Assembly: GCA_002471275.1 (NCBI GenBank)
Contig: DKPQ01000019.1
Span: forward strand, 62,001 to 126,000
DNA length: 64,000 nucleotides
Reading direction: 5' to 3'
Origin: Flammeovirgaceae bacterium UBA7330
GTDB taxonomy: Bacteria > Bacteroidota > Bacteroidia > Cytophagales > Cyclobacteriaceae
In this document: piece by piece, positions 35,969-45,185 of the stretch
How the letters are laid out: each line of letters begins with the position of its first letter
Position numbering within the stretch: position 1 is the first letter of the stretch
The notes under the pieces: generated by a model
What the model was told of the DNA's origin: nothing
Database searches by the model: none
Seen by the model: only the letters and a program-made list of their open reading frames with translations
Position numbers and translations under genes: made by a program

Positions 35969-38275
35969 ATGGCCAAGAAGAAAGTTCATGTGGAAGTGGG
36001 GCGTCAGACACTAGAGCTATCTAATCTCGACAAAGTGCTATACCCGGACGATGGCATCGTCAAGGCGCAGGTCATCGAATACTATCTCAAACTGGCGCCC
36101 ACCATTCTTCACCACATCAAAGGTCGACCGCTTTCCCTGGTACGTTATCCTGATGGGATATATGGTGAACAATTCTTCCAGAAGAACCGACCTGACTGGA
36201 CCCCTGACTGGATCGATTATATCCGGTTGGGTAAGGAAAGAAAGAAAGAATATATCGTGGCCAGGGAAGAAGCTACCATGGTGTGGCTGGCCAATCTGGC
36301 CTGTCTCGAAATACACCAAATCCACAGTTTTTCTGAATACGCAGATAAGCCCGATTACATTGTGTATGACCTGGACCCTCCCGAAGATCAAGACAACTTT
36401 GCAGAGGTCAAAGAGTTGGCCTTTAAGCTAAAAGAAGACCTCGAGAATGTCGGTTATCATGTATTTATCAAGACCACAGGAGGAAAGGGCCTACATCTAA
36501 TAACACCCATCGAATTGTACTATACATTTGATGATTCCTTCAACACTGCCAAAACCCTTGCCGAAGGATTTGTAAAGAAGTATGCCAATACTACCCTGCA
36601 TCTAAATAAGGAAGCACGTAAAGGGAGGATTCTGATTGACATCTTTCGCAACAAGGGGTCACAGACGATTGTGAGTCCGTACAGCCTGAGAGGCAGAGCC
36701 GGAGCACCCGTTTCCTGTCCAATTAATTGGGATGATCTTGAAAAATTGGAACACCCCAGGGACCTTAATTTAATTTCTGTACAGGAAAAAGTACTTAATG
36801 AGGGTGACCCCTGGGAGGCTATCAGAGGTTGGTCGGTTCCACTGCATACCGATAAACGAAAGTCATCCTACAAAGACCTGCCGGAAAACCCGAGACATAA
36901 ATCTCCTGAGCAACTTGAAGATTACACCAAAAAAAGGGATTTCAATAAAACACCCGAACCCTATACCCCGGCTGATGATGGTTCCGGCAATCGGTTCTGT
37001 ATCCAAAGGCACCATGCTTCTCATTTGCATTATGACCTGAGACTTGAGCAGGATGGCGTTTTGAAGTCGTGGGCTGTACCGAGAGGAATGCCTCCGGTTC
37101 CGGGCGTAAAACGGCTGGCCGTACAAACCGAGGATCACCCGCTGGAATACCTGTCCTTTGAGGGGGAAATACCCAAAGGTCAATATGGAGGGGGGATGAT
37201 GTGGGTGTTTGCCGGAGGGAAATATGAGATCACCAAGGAAAAGAAAAATGGATTCTACTTCAGGTTGTCAAGCCCGGTGATCAATGCAGAATATCGGATG
37301 CATCTCATGAAGGATAAGGAATGGCTGCTAGAGCGGGTAGATCAACCGCAGGTAGATATGCTGAAACAAGACATCCAGCCAATGGTAGCTGAAAGTGCGA
37401 AAAAGCCTCCCAAAGGAGATTACCGGTACGAAGTGAAATGGGATGGGATTCGGGTCATTATCACGTTGAATGAAGGTGAATTGACCATCAGAAGCCGAAA
37501 CATGAATATCATCACGGATTCATTTCCTGAGCTGAATGTTCCTGAGGATGCATTCAGAATTAACAATGCGGTTTTTGATGGTGAAATTGTCTGTCTGAAT
37601 GCCGAGGGTAAGGCTGATTTCAGAAAAGTGATCAAACGGCTGATGACCAAGAAGCAAATGGAAGTAGAGCATCAGGTCAAAAGGAATCCAGCCTATTGTT
37701 ACCTGTTTGATGCGCTCTATATCGATGGACGCTCCCTGCTGAATGATCCATGGGCCAGAAGGCGAATGTGGCTGAAAGATTCGGTACGGAAAGACACAAA
37801 GTACCGGATCAGTGAAGACATTGAAGATGGCAAGGCATTATTCCAGGCTGCCGAAAAGCTTGGAGTGGAAGGGATCATGGCCAAGGAGATCAATGGAAAA
37901 TATTATCCGGGCAAGCGGAGCAGTGCCTGGATCAAAGTGAAGGTAAAAAATACTGCAGATGCACTGGTGATCGGGTACACCAAAGGACAGGGAGAAAGAG
38001 AGAAGTACTTTGGTGCCGTCCATGTGGCAGAGCAAAATGGCAAAGGGCTTGTTTATCGGGGTAGGGTAGGGACCGGCTTCAGTGATAAAACCTTTAAAGA
38101 GCTGAAAACGTTTTTTGATCAAAGGGAAGAAGTTTCTCAGCCCATCGAGGATAAGGTTGATCCTGATTCTCGCTGGTTTGAGCCAGTTCCCTGCGAAATT
38201 GAATTTAGCCAGATAACCAAAGACGGGCACTATCGTGATCCGGTTTTCAAAAGGTTGAGAGAGGATTTATTATAA
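35969..38275 (+). CDS. ligD: ATP-dependent DNA ligase D (POL-PE-LIG)
   Basis: A 768-residue end-joining ligase. Domain order: primase/polymerase first (about 1-290, YDLDPPED with metal-binding aspartates and ILIDIFRNKGSQTIVSPYSLRGR); phosphoesterase (about 320-455, HYDLRLE and EDHPLEY, matching the metal and phosphate residues of LigD PE domains); ligase last (about 468-768, catalytic K490 in YEVKWDGIR, and VEGIMAKEINGKYYPGKRS). This order is the mycobacterial one; the Pseudomonas enzyme is PE-LIG-POL. The partner Ku is encoded 86 bases downstream. It repairs double-strand breaks without a template. Confidence 0.94.
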   Translation: MAKKKVHVEVGRQTLELSNLDKVLYPDDGIVKAQVIEYYLKLAPTILHHIKGRPLSLVRYPDGIYGEQFFQKNRPDWTPDWIDYIRLGKERKKEYIVAREEATMVWLANLACLEIHQIHSFSEYADKPDYIVYDLDPPEDQDNFAEVKELAFKLKEDLENVGYHVFIKTTGGKGLHLITPIELYYTFDDSFNTAKTLAEGFVKKYANTTLHLNKEARKGRILIDIFRNKGSQTIVSPYSLRGRAGAPVSCPINWDDLEKLEHPRDLNLISVQEKVLNEGDPWEAIRGWSVPLHTDKRKSSYKDLPENPRHKSPEQLEDYTKKRDFNKTPEPYTPADDGSGNRFCIQRHHASHLHYDLRLEQDGVLKSWAVPRGMPPVPGVKRLAVQTEDHPLEYLSFEGEIPKGQYGGGMMWVFAGGKYEITKEKKNGFYFRLSSPVINAEYRMHLMKDKEWLLERVDQPQVDMLKQDIQPMVAESAKKPPKGDYRYEVKWDGIRVIITLNEGELTIRSRNMNIITDSFPELNVPEDAFRINNAVFDGEIVCLNAEGKADFRKVIKRLMTKKQMEVEHQVKRNPAYCYLFDALYIDGRSLLNDPWARRRMWLKDSVRKDTKYRISEDIEDGKALFQAAEKLGVEGIMAKEINGKYYPGKRSSAWIKVKVKNTADALVIGYTKGQGEREKYFGAVHVAEQNGKGLVYRGRVGTGFSDKTFKELKTFFDQREEVSQPIEDKVDPDSRWFEPVPCEIEFSQITKDGHYRDPVFKRLREDLL

Positions 38276-38335
38276 ATAATTGATACACAATATTTTAAAT
38301 ACCTTTAGTTGCTTTAATTATTTAATTGCATTTTA

Positions 38336-38348
38336 TTTGTTAAACAAA
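38336..38348. promoter_or_regulatory. Palindrome upstream of ku
   Basis: TTTGTTAAACAAA is a 6-1-6 palindrome 13 bases before the ku ATG. A weak promoter reading, TTG at 38280-38282 and TACCTTTA at 38300-38307 (17-base spacer), would start the message upstream of it, placing the palindrome in the leader. Confidence 0.3.
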
Positions 38349-38361
38349 GACTAAATAAGCC

Positions 38362-39198
38362 ATGCGAGCAATCTGGAAAGGTCACATTCGTTTTTCACTT
38401 GTCACTATTCCCATCAGGATTTACAATGCCATCAGCACTGAGGAAAAGGTCAGTTTCAATCTGCTTTCCAAAGAAAATCACAACCCGGTGAAATACGAGA
38501 AAAAGGACAAGGTAACCGGCGAGGTCCTCAGGCAGGAAGACATCATCAAAGGGTACCAGTATGAGCCCGGGCAATTTGTGATCATTGAAGACGAAGATTT
38601 TGAAAAAGTTAAACTGAAGAGCACTAAAGTCATCGAGATAGAAGGCTTTGTGGATGCCAGTGAAGTTCATCATACCCTTTTTGACTCCCCTTATTTTGCA
38701 GGACCTGACGGGGATGTAGCCGCACAGACATACAATCTTTTGACTGAAGCATTGAGAAATAGTGGTAAGGTTGGTGTGGGGAAAGTTGTGCTCAGAGATC
38801 GTGAGAGTGTAGTATTGCTGACACCTCACAAGAAGGGCATCCTACTCTACAAGCTTCGCTATCCCAATGAACTTCGGGACATGAAAGATGTGCCAAACCT
38901 GGAAGAAAAGCCTATCGATGAGGCTCAGCTGAAGATGGCCAATACGCTTATTGACAGTATGACTACCAAATTCAATGACTTAACTTTGGAAGACAAGTAC
39001 AATTCAGCACTGAAAGAAATGATCACGGCCAAGATAGAGGGTAAAGAGGTTGTCTCTGTCTCAGAAGAAGAGCCGGAAGTAGTGGATATTATGACTGCAT
39101 TGAAGCAGAGCATAGAACAAGCCAAGGCAGACAAGAAGCCTATGGAGAAAGCAGGAGACAAGTCAGAAAAACAAGCGAAAGCCAAAAAAGCGAGCTAA
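38362..39198 (+). CDS. ku: Non-homologous end-joining protein Ku
   Basis: A 278-residue bacterial Ku that forms a ring on broken DNA ends and recruits LigD. It begins MRAIWKGHIRFSLVTIPIRIYNA, the signature Ku N-terminus, with the beta-barrel core continuing through VEGFVDASEVHHTLFDSPYF-like sequence. The C-terminus is a lysine/alanine-rich tail (about 250-278), as in many bacterial Ku proteins where it helps bind DNA. Stop and next start are directly adjacent (39198/39199), so the TPR gene is translated with it. Confidence 0.95.
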   Translation: MRAIWKGHIRFSLVTIPIRIYNAISTEEKVSFNLLSKENHNPVKYEKKDKVTGEVLRQEDIIKGYQYEPGQFVIIEDEDFEKVKLKSTKVIEIEGFVDASEVHHTLFDSPYFAGPDGDVAAQTYNLLTEALRNSGKVGVGKVVLRDRESVVLLTPHKKGILLYKLRYPNELRDMKDVPNLEEKPIDEAQLKMANTLIDSMTTKFNDLTLEDKYNSALKEMITAKIEGKEVVSVSEEEPEVVDIMTALKQSIEQAKADKKPMEKAGDKSEKQAKAKKAS

Positions 39199-39810
39199 AT
39201 GTCCAGGGTAGTCCGATTTCCTGTCAACCCACCGGAAAAACTTGGCCATCAAAAGGTCAAGCGGAAGCGCAAAAAGCCGAATCCGGAAGATTACGGACAG
39301 CTCAATTTATTTTCAGGTGAGGAGAAGGAGGCCAAAGTGTTTCAGATGCCTGGCAACAACAGCCTCTTCGAAGAAGCACTCTTAAAGGATGATCAAAATG
39401 ATCAGGAAGCCGAGCGCCTGTATCAACTGGCGATACAAAATGGTGATGCCAAAGAGGATGCATTATGCAACCTGGGTATCCTGAAATCAGAAAAAGACGA
39501 GAAGGGCAAAGCCATTGATTACCTGACCCAGGCTTTGCAGGTTAATCCCAGACATTTCGAAGCACATTATAACCTAGCCAATGTTTATTCAGACCTGGGA
39601 AACCTGAAGTTGGCTCAGTCCCATTATGAAGTGGCTATTGAGATAGAGCCAGATTATCCCAACAGCTATTATAACCTGGGCCTGGTCCTTATTTCTTTAA
39701 AAAAGTATTCGAAAGCCATAGCGGTCATTAATAAATACATAGACCTGTCTCCGGCAACGGAACATGGCATAGCAAACGAACTGGTCAAAACATTAAAATC
39801 ACTCGCATGA
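39199..39810 (+). CDS. Tetratricopeptide-repeat protein coupled to Ku, with clamp-binding-like motif
   Basis: A 203-residue cytoplasmic protein. The first 60 residues are basic and probably disordered (KVKRKRKKPNPEDYG) and include QLNLF at 34-38, a match to the QL(S/D)LF sliding-clamp peptide. Residues about 60-203 form four TPR-like helix pairs (e.g. ALCNLGILKSEKDEKGKAI, AHYNLANVYSDLGNLKLAQ, SYYNLGLVLISLKKYSKAI). It starts on the base after the ku stop and overlaps the next gene by 4 bases, so it belongs to the end-joining operon. Likely a scaffold; the function is inferred from place only. Confidence 0.8.
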   Translation: MSRVVRFPVNPPEKLGHQKVKRKRKKPNPEDYGQLNLFSGEEKEAKVFQMPGNNSLFEEALLKDDQNDQEAERLYQLAIQNGDAKEDALCNLGILKSEKDEKGKAIDYLTQALQVNPRHFEAHYNLANVYSDLGNLKLAQSHYEVAIEIEPDYPNSYYNLGLVLISLKKYSKAIAVINKYIDLSPATEHGIANELVKTLKSLA

Positions 39811-40169
39811 AAAATTCTGCACTGAAAGCTCATTTTGAAAGACTCAGAGAATTGGTTCCGGAAGTTTACTCCAAAAAGAATGATAACTACGCTGAACGGG
39901 AGCGACTTTACGATCTGCTGAAGAAATCGCTTGGTATTATTGAAGCGGTGTATCTGCAGAATCAGGATTCTTTTGGGAAATCCTCCATCGCCGAATATGG
40001 GAAGATCGTGTATGAGCTGGAGCTCATGCAATACGACTATGAAGGCAATGATGACCTGCTCAGCTCAGCAGCTGCACAAATCCTCATGCAGTCTAAAAAA
40101 CCGATGAAGAAGGCCGGGAAAAAAGGATCACACGGCCATGCCTCAGATCAGGATAGAGAAGCTATCTAA
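39807..40169 (+). CDS. Small helical protein of the Ku operon
   Basis: A 120-residue soluble protein, mostly helical (HFERLRELVPEVYSKKNDNYAERERLYDLLKKSLGIIEAVYLQ) with a lysine-rich tail (MKKAGKKGSHGH). I do not recognise a family. It overlaps the TPR gene by 4 bases (ATGA) and so is the last gene of ku-TPR-this. Its stop interlocks with that of the convergent hydrolase (CTAA, 40166-40169). Confidence 0.65.
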   Translation: MKNSALKAHFERLRELVPEVYSKKNDNYAERERLYDLLKKSLGIIEAVYLQNQDSFGKSSIAEYGKIVYELELMQYDYEGNDDLLSSAAAQILMQSKKPMKKAGKKGSHGHASDQDREAI

Positions 40170-40831
40170 GAGAGTCCCAGTATCCATTGAGCTGATTTGT
40201 CTACCAGCTGTTTAAAAACTTCAGCTGTCTTCATGGGAGCAGTTTTAGGAGCTTTGAATGAATGATCGGCCTGCTCAAAAGCAACCAGGTCAGCCTTTTT
40301 CTGATCAGAAACAACTTCTTTTATCATTTCATAATTGGCTAGGGCATCATTGGTGCCTTGCAAAAACAACTGAGGGATCTCGATGGTTTTCAAATGATTC
40401 GCCCGATCGGTTGAAGCTTTTCCGGGTGCATGCAAAGGAAACCCAAAATAGACCAACCCTTTGATTCCCAATTCAGGTTGCTCAGCTACCAGGTGCGAGG
40501 ACATGCGACCACCATACGATTTTCCTGAAAGCACGATTGAGCAATCAGGAAACGTGTCCTTTGCAAATGAAGCTACTTTTTCAATGGCCAAGATGGATTC
40601 CCTGGGACTTCCGGGCATTTTCTTCCCTTTTTGCTTATAAGGGAAATTAAACCGGATGACGTGTATGCCGTGGGCACAAATGCCTTTGGCCAGTGACTTC
40701 ATAAAGGAATGGTCCATCCCGGCTCCTGCTCCATGTGCAAGGACCAGACAATGCCTGGAATCTTGGCTCTCATCAATCTCCAACTGGATGGACCCCGCTT
40801 TTTCACTGACTTCAATTTCTTGTGTTCCCAT
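40166..40831 (-). CDS. Alpha/beta-hydrolase family protein (TEX30/dienelactone-hydrolase-like)
   Basis: A 221-residue cytoplasmic hydrolase of the KANL3/TEX30-like group. The oxyanion region is VLAHGAGAGMDHSFM, the nucleophile elbow LSGKSYGGRMSSHL, the acid is in LQGTNDALANY and the histidine in FEQADHSFKAP. Length matches the compact bacterial members. Substrate unknown. Transcribed convergently to the ku operon and divergently from the metallo-hydrolase gene. Confidence 0.85.
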   Translation of the reverse strand: MGTQEIEVSEKAGSIQLEIDESQDSRHCLVLAHGAGAGMDHSFMKSLAKGICAHGIHVIRFNFPYKQKGKKMPGSPRESILAIEKVASFAKDTFPDCSIVLSGKSYGGRMSSHLVAEQPELGIKGLVYFGFPLHAPGKASTDRANHLKTIEIPQLFLQGTNDALANYEMIKEVVSDQKKADLVAFEQADHSFKAPKTAPMKTAEVFKQLVDKSAQWILGLS

Positions 40832-40905
40832 AAATCAAAATTAAGAATTCATCCTATATTCATTAAATTTGGACTCCTTTATCATCACATAATCATAATA
40901 CAAAA

Positions 40906-41643
40906 GTGGCAATTGAATTCAAAGTACTGGGCTGTGGAGATGCATTTGGTTCTGAAGGAAGGTTTAATACATCCTTTCTTATCGAATCCGATGAACAAAA
41001 GTTATTGATTGATTGTGGGGCATCCACCCTGATCAGACTGAAGCAGGAGCGGATTGACGTGATGGATATTTCTGACATTATTGTCACGCATTTTCATGGG
41101 GATCACTTTGGAGGGCTTCCATTTTTTGCGATCTCCCGATATGTAGAAGCAGGAAGCAGGGAGCCTTACACCATCATTGGACCTAAAGGGATTAAAGAAA
41201 AGGCCTTTCAGCTTCAGGAAGCGCTTTACCCAGGTACAAGTCATATGCTGGAGGAGATGGATGTGCAGTTTGTGGAACTCAAAAACAAAGAATGGATTGA
41301 TCATGGAGCACTTTCAGTTTATAGCAGAGAAGTCATCCACAGTAAGCCTTCAAACCCCCATGGGATCAAAATAAAGATAGATGGTTATATAATCGGTTTC
41401 AGTGGGGATACGGAATGGACCGATGCACTCATCGATTTGGCTGATGGCGCCGACCTGTTTATTTGTGAGTGTAATAATTACCAGGGGGAGAAGCCTGCTC
41501 ATTTAAGTTATGAAACCTTACTGGAGCATGTAGACAAGCTAAAGGCAGATCGTATTTACCTTACTCACATGAATACGGAAGTGCTGAATGCCCATGAATT
41601 TGAGCTGGTACGATTAGCTGATGGGATGGAATTTTCCCTTTAG
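40906..41643 (+). CDS. MBL-fold metallo-hydrolase
   Basis: A 245-residue metallo-beta-lactamase-fold hydrolase starting at GTG 40906. The metal motif is THFHGDH (H62, H64, D66, H67), with later ligands in VIHSKP, GFSGDTEW and YLTHMN. The pattern resembles the tRNase Z/RNase BN-like and phosphodiesterase-like group, but it lacks the length of a full tRNase Z. Substrate not determined. Its stop interlocks with that of the convergent glycosylase gene (TTAG at 41640-41643). Confidence 0.85.
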   Translation: MAIEFKVLGCGDAFGSEGRFNTSFLIESDEQKLLIDCGASTLIRLKQERIDVMDISDIIVTHFHGDHFGGLPFFAISRYVEAGSREPYTIIGPKGIKEKAFQLQEALYPGTSHMLEEMDVQFVELKNKEWIDHGALSVYSREVIHSKPSNPHGIKIKIDGYIIGFSGDTEWTDALIDLADGADLFICECNNYQGEKPAHLSYETLLEHVDKLKADRIYLTHMNTEVLNAHEFELVRLADGMEFSL

Positions 41644-42323
41644 ATATTTAGCTTTTGCAGGTATTCCTGAATGAATTGATCTTTCTTCTTTAGGCGATAC
41701 TGCATGATCCACCTGGGATGTGGTACCGTGATGATTTCTTCAAAGAATTGATGCTCCCTATTTATTTCTTCGAGGAATTTTAAGTTTTGTCCCTGACCTA
41801 TACATATGGCCAGATCCTTTCGGATAAAAGCTGACTGCTCGCGGATCATTCTGACAGCATAGTCCTTGAACAAACTTTTCCAATCAGGAATATCATAATA
41901 ATTGAGATTTTTGCCATTCATCATGTATCCCAGTGGGGATACGGCAGAAATATAAAATGTTGAATAAAATGCTGCAGGTCCTCCAAATTCTTCAATCATA
42001 TCATAGATAAACCTTGATGACAATTCCGCACGTTTATCAAATGCATTAGGAATATCACAGGCTTCTTCCAGTCTGATAGGATCCGTAAACGGTATTCCGG
42101 TAATCCCACCACCAAACCTTCCGGGGTTTATACCAAAAACGATCACGCGATTGACATTATTGCCGTAATACTTATGATAAAATGTTTTGATCAATGCCCG
42201 GGCGGTTGGATCAGCATAGGGATTCAATACGGTTACTTGCTGTGGCAACTTTTCAGGAGGCCTTAATTCCTTATAAAACTTTAATATCAGGTCAGAAACA
42301 TGCATGGTAAAACAGTGAGGCAT
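41640..42323 (-). CDS. SMUG2-like uracil-DNA glycosylase family protein (DUF4918)
   Basis: A 227-residue protein. The motif VIVFGINPGRFGGGITGIPFTDP is the active-site region of the SMUG2/DUF4918 branch of the uracil-DNA glycosylase superfamily, and the C-terminal HPRWIMQYR is the second family motif. Expected to remove uracil or related bases from DNA. M7 (42305) is an alternative start. With LigD and Ku it adds to a DNA-repair-rich stretch, although it is not in their operon. Confidence 0.82.
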   Translation of the reverse strand: MPHCFTMHVSDLILKFYKELRPPEKLPQQVTVLNPYADPTARALIKTFYHKYYGNNVNRVIVFGINPGRFGGGITGIPFTDPIRLEEACDIPNAFDKRAELSSRFIYDMIEEFGGPAAFYSTFYISAVSPLGYMMNGKNLNYYDIPDWKSLFKDYAVRMIREQSAFIRKDLAICIGQGQNLKFLEEINREHQFFEEIITVPHPRWIMQYRLKKKDQFIQEYLQKLNI

Positions 42324-42456
42324 TTACACCATATATGATTTAATAGTCTTCAAATTTCTAATAGATTTTGCTGCTTAATTTGTTAAAGTTCGATTTAAGT
42401 TCAAATATTTTGTCAAGTTGGAAGTTATTACTTTAATATAAATTAACATTCCATTA

Positions 42457-42487
42457 TTTGATACTTTAGTTTGTTTGCTTATCTTCA
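42457..42487 (+). promoter_or_regulatory. Candidate promoter for the export operon
   Basis: TTTG at 42457-42460, a 19-base spacer and TATCTTCA at 42480-42487 (four of six fixed bases of TAnnTTTG). The message would start near 42494, upstream of the ATG at 42508. The rest of the 184-base gap 42324-42507 is A/T-rich with no gene. Confidence 0.35.
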
Positions 42488-42507
42488 CAACTAAACCCTT
42501 AGTTCCC

Positions 42508-43806
42508 ATGAAAAATAAAAGGATTATTATTGTTTCATCAGTAATAGTAGGATGTTTTCTACTGTATTTTTTGCTGATGGGATCCAAATCATCAGATGAG
42601 ACCTCGATCATCGTGGATGTTGAGCGAGGAGAGTTCATAGTAGAAGTGGCAACTACTGGTGAATTGGAAGCTAAAAATTCCGTAAAAATTCAAGGCCCCG
42701 CGAATCTCAGGCAATTTAGAGTGTATCAGGTCCAGGTTCAAAGTATTATCCCGGAAGGTACAGTGGTTGAAAAGGGAGACTTCGTCGCTTCATTGGATGC
42801 CTCCGAATTGAATACACGTATACAGGACCGAAGATTGGAGTTGGATGAGGAAGAAGCTCAGTACGAACAAACTCAACTTGACACAACACTTCAAATGAGG
42901 GAGGAGCGGGATAAGTTGGTTAACCTGAAATATGAGGTTCAGCAAGCTCAACTTACCCTTGATCAATCTCAATATGAGCCTCCTGCTACCATTCGGCAAA
43001 ATGAAATTGCATTAGAAAGGGCTCAAAGAACATTGGAACAGGCAGAGGAAGCACTCAAGATCAGGCAACAGCAAAACGTGGCTAAGATGCGTGCAGCTGC
43101 TACAGAAGTGTACAAGGATAAGAGAGAGCTGGAAGCCATGCAGGACGTATTGAAAGAGATGCGGATTGTAGCACCTGAACCAGGTATGGTAATTTATACA
43201 AAAAACTATGATGGAAAACCCATAAAGGAAGGTTCAACAATTGGTACCTGGGGTGGAGCTGTGGTCGCCGAGTTGCCAGACCTTTCAGAAATGAATTCTG
43301 TGACCTTTGTTAATGAGGTGGACATCAGAAAGATTCAGGTTGGGCAACCTGTGAAAATTGGTTTGGATGCTTTTCCGGATAAAAAATTGACAGGTAAGGT
43401 AACCAAAGTAGCCAATGTTGGGATGCAAAGACCCAATTCAGATGCCAAGGTTTTTGAGGTGATGATTGAAGTAAACGAGGTGGATGGTACCATGCGTCCT
43501 GGAATGACCACCAGCAATACCATCATCACCAACCAGTTTGATGATGTCTTATTTGTGCCGCTTGAAGCACTACATAGTTATTCTGATTCCATTTCCTTTG
43601 TGTTTGTGTCAGACGGAATTAATTATAGAAGGCAGGAAGTAAAGGTAGGGCAAACCAATGCTGATGCAGCGATTATCGAGCTTGGGCTAGAAGATAGCGA
43701 TAGGGTATATCTCTCCATGCCGTCCAATGAAACCAAATTGAGCAGCATTTCTTTATTGGATGAGTTGGAAGGCAAGCGGAATTTGAAAAAAGAAGAAAAT
43801 AGCTAA
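42508..43806 (+). CDS. HlyD/MacA-type periplasmic adaptor
   Basis: A 432-residue membrane-fusion protein anchored by one N-terminal helix (IIIVSSVIVGCFLLYFLLM). A biotinyl-lipoyl half-motif (VERGEFIVEVATTGELEAKNSVKI) is followed by a long coiled-coil hairpin (about 90-220, rich in E, Q, R) and a beta-barrel (LTGKVTKVANVG, RPGMTTSNTIIT). The start is ATG 42508; a TTG at 42475 is upstream but lies before the promoter element's expected start. It links the permease and TolC-like channel encoded next. The substrate is unknown. Confidence 0.88.
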   Translation: MKNKRIIIVSSVIVGCFLLYFLLMGSKSSDETSIIVDVERGEFIVEVATTGELEAKNSVKIQGPANLRQFRVYQVQVQSIIPEGTVVEKGDFVASLDASELNTRIQDRRLELDEEEAQYEQTQLDTTLQMREERDKLVNLKYEVQQAQLTLDQSQYEPPATIRQNEIALERAQRTLEQAEEALKIRQQQNVAKMRAAATEVYKDKRELEAMQDVLKEMRIVAPEPGMVIYTKNYDGKPIKEGSTIGTWGGAVVAELPDLSEMNSVTFVNEVDIRKIQVGQPVKIGLDAFPDKKLTGKVTKVANVGMQRPNSDAKVFEVMIEVNEVDGTMRPGMTTSNTIITNQFDDVLFVPLEALHSYSDSISFVFVSDGINYRRQEVKVGQTNADAAIIELGLEDSDRVYLSMPSNETKLSSISLLDELEGKRNLKKEENS

Positions 43807-43826
43807 TTCAAATTCCTAACTCAAGT

Positions 43827-45185
43827 ATGGTACAAAAAATACTAATGAATTTGTTTATCGCGGTGGAAGCCGTGGTAGCCAATAGACTGAGGTCTGTTCT
43901 CACCGCGCTGGGGATCATTTTTGGGGTGGCAGCAGTAATCGCCATGCTGGCTATTGGAAATGGTGCACAGCAGGAGATCATCGAACAAATGAGGTTGGTA
44001 GGTGTCAACAATATTGTGATACGACCTGTAGCTGAACGAACAGAAGAAAACATCGCTGAGGGTAACACAGAGGCTGAAGAAAAAAGTAAATTTTCACCAG
44101 GTCTAAGTGTATTGGATGCTGAAGCCATCAATGATGTAATTCCGGGTATCAATAAGCTGAGTCCTGAAATCATACTGGATACCTACATCATCAACAATGG
44201 GATAAGGAGATCTGCCAAGTTGGTTGGTGTCAATCCTACCTATTTCCAGATATTCAATTTTGAGTTGGAAAGAGGTGAGATGTTTTCAGAAAATCATATG
44301 AAGAAAGGCGAACCCGTGTGCATCATAGGGAAGTCAATCAAAGCCAAATTTTTTCCTACCGAAGACCCTCTTGGTAAATACCTAAAGTGTGGAAATAACT
44401 GGGTGAAAGTAATCGGGATCTTGAAAGAACGGCTCATCTCAACAGCCAGTCTAAATAACCTGGGAATACGGGATTATAACATGGATGTGTACATTCCCTT
44501 TCATACCATGTTGGTAAGATATCGCAATAGACAATTCATGAGTAGGGAAATGATAGATGCCGCGAATAGGGGTGGTACATGGGTGAGAAGTGACGAAGTA
44601 GAGGGAGGAGAAGTTACTGCCGAAGACAAGAATTACCATCAGTTGGATCGGCTGGTAGTACAGGTGGACGAAACAGCCATGATGACTCCAACGGCTGATA
44701 TTATTTCCCGGATGCTTTCAAGAAGACACTATGATGTGGTGGATTTCGAAGTAGAGATCCCTGAACTATTACTCAAACAACAACAGCGCACCAACGATAT
44801 CTTCAATTATGTTCTGGGTGCCATTGCGGGTATTTCTCTGCTTGTCGGGGGTATTGGCATCATGAATATCATGTTGGCATCCGTACTTGAACGAATCAAA
44901 GAAATAGGGTTAAGGCTTTCACTTGGTGCCAAAAAGCAAGACATCGTCAATCAGTTTCTGTTTGAAGCCATGATGATCAGTATCAGTGGTGGACTTATAG
45001 GTGTTTTTCTTGGTGTATCCATTGCCATCATAGTTAGCGCTTTTGCTAATATACCCACTGTAGTCACCCTTGGTTCGATCGCGCTTTCTTTTGGTGTAGC
45101 TGCCTCTGTGGGCCTGATCTTTGGAATAGCGCCAGCCAGAAAAGCCGCCTCACAAGACCCAATCCAATCTCTTCGTTATGAATAA
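43827..45185 (+). CDS. MacB-like ABC transporter permease
   Basis: A 452-residue permease. First helix about 20-42 (LRSVLTALGIIFGVAAVIAML), a MacB periplasmic core domain (about 50-320), then three helices with GGIGIMNIMLASVLERIKEIGLRLSLGAK and the end RKAASQDPIQSLRYE. The ATPase domain that MacB carries at its N-terminus is absent, and no ATPase gene is adjacent, unlike most such operons. It overlaps the TolC-like gene by 8 bases and follows the adaptor by 20 bases. Confidence 0.9.
   Translation: MVQKILMNLFIAVEAVVANRLRSVLTALGIIFGVAAVIAMLAIGNGAQQEIIEQMRLVGVNNIVIRPVAERTEENIAEGNTEAEEKSKFSPGLSVLDAEAINDVIPGINKLSPEIILDTYIINNGIRRSAKLVGVNPTYFQIFNFELERGEMFSENHMKKGEPVCIIGKSIKAKFFPTEDPLGKYLKCGNNWVKVIGILKERLISTASLNNLGIRDYNMDVYIPFHTMLVRYRNRQFMSREMIDAANRGGTWVRSDEVEGGEVTAEDKNYHQLDRLVVQVDETAMMTPTADIISRMLSRRHYDVVDFEVEIPELLLKQQQRTNDIFNYVLGAIAGISLLVGGIGIMNIMLASVLERIKEIGLRLSLGAKKQDIVNQFLFEAMMISISGGLIGVFLGVSIAIIVSAFANIPTVVTLGSIALSFGVAASVGLIFGIAPARKAASQDPIQSLRYE

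Noticed and set aside
40709..41008. 99-codon plus-strand frame overlapping the hydrolase and MBL genes
   Set aside because: It crosses the start of two real genes in another frame and has no conserved features.
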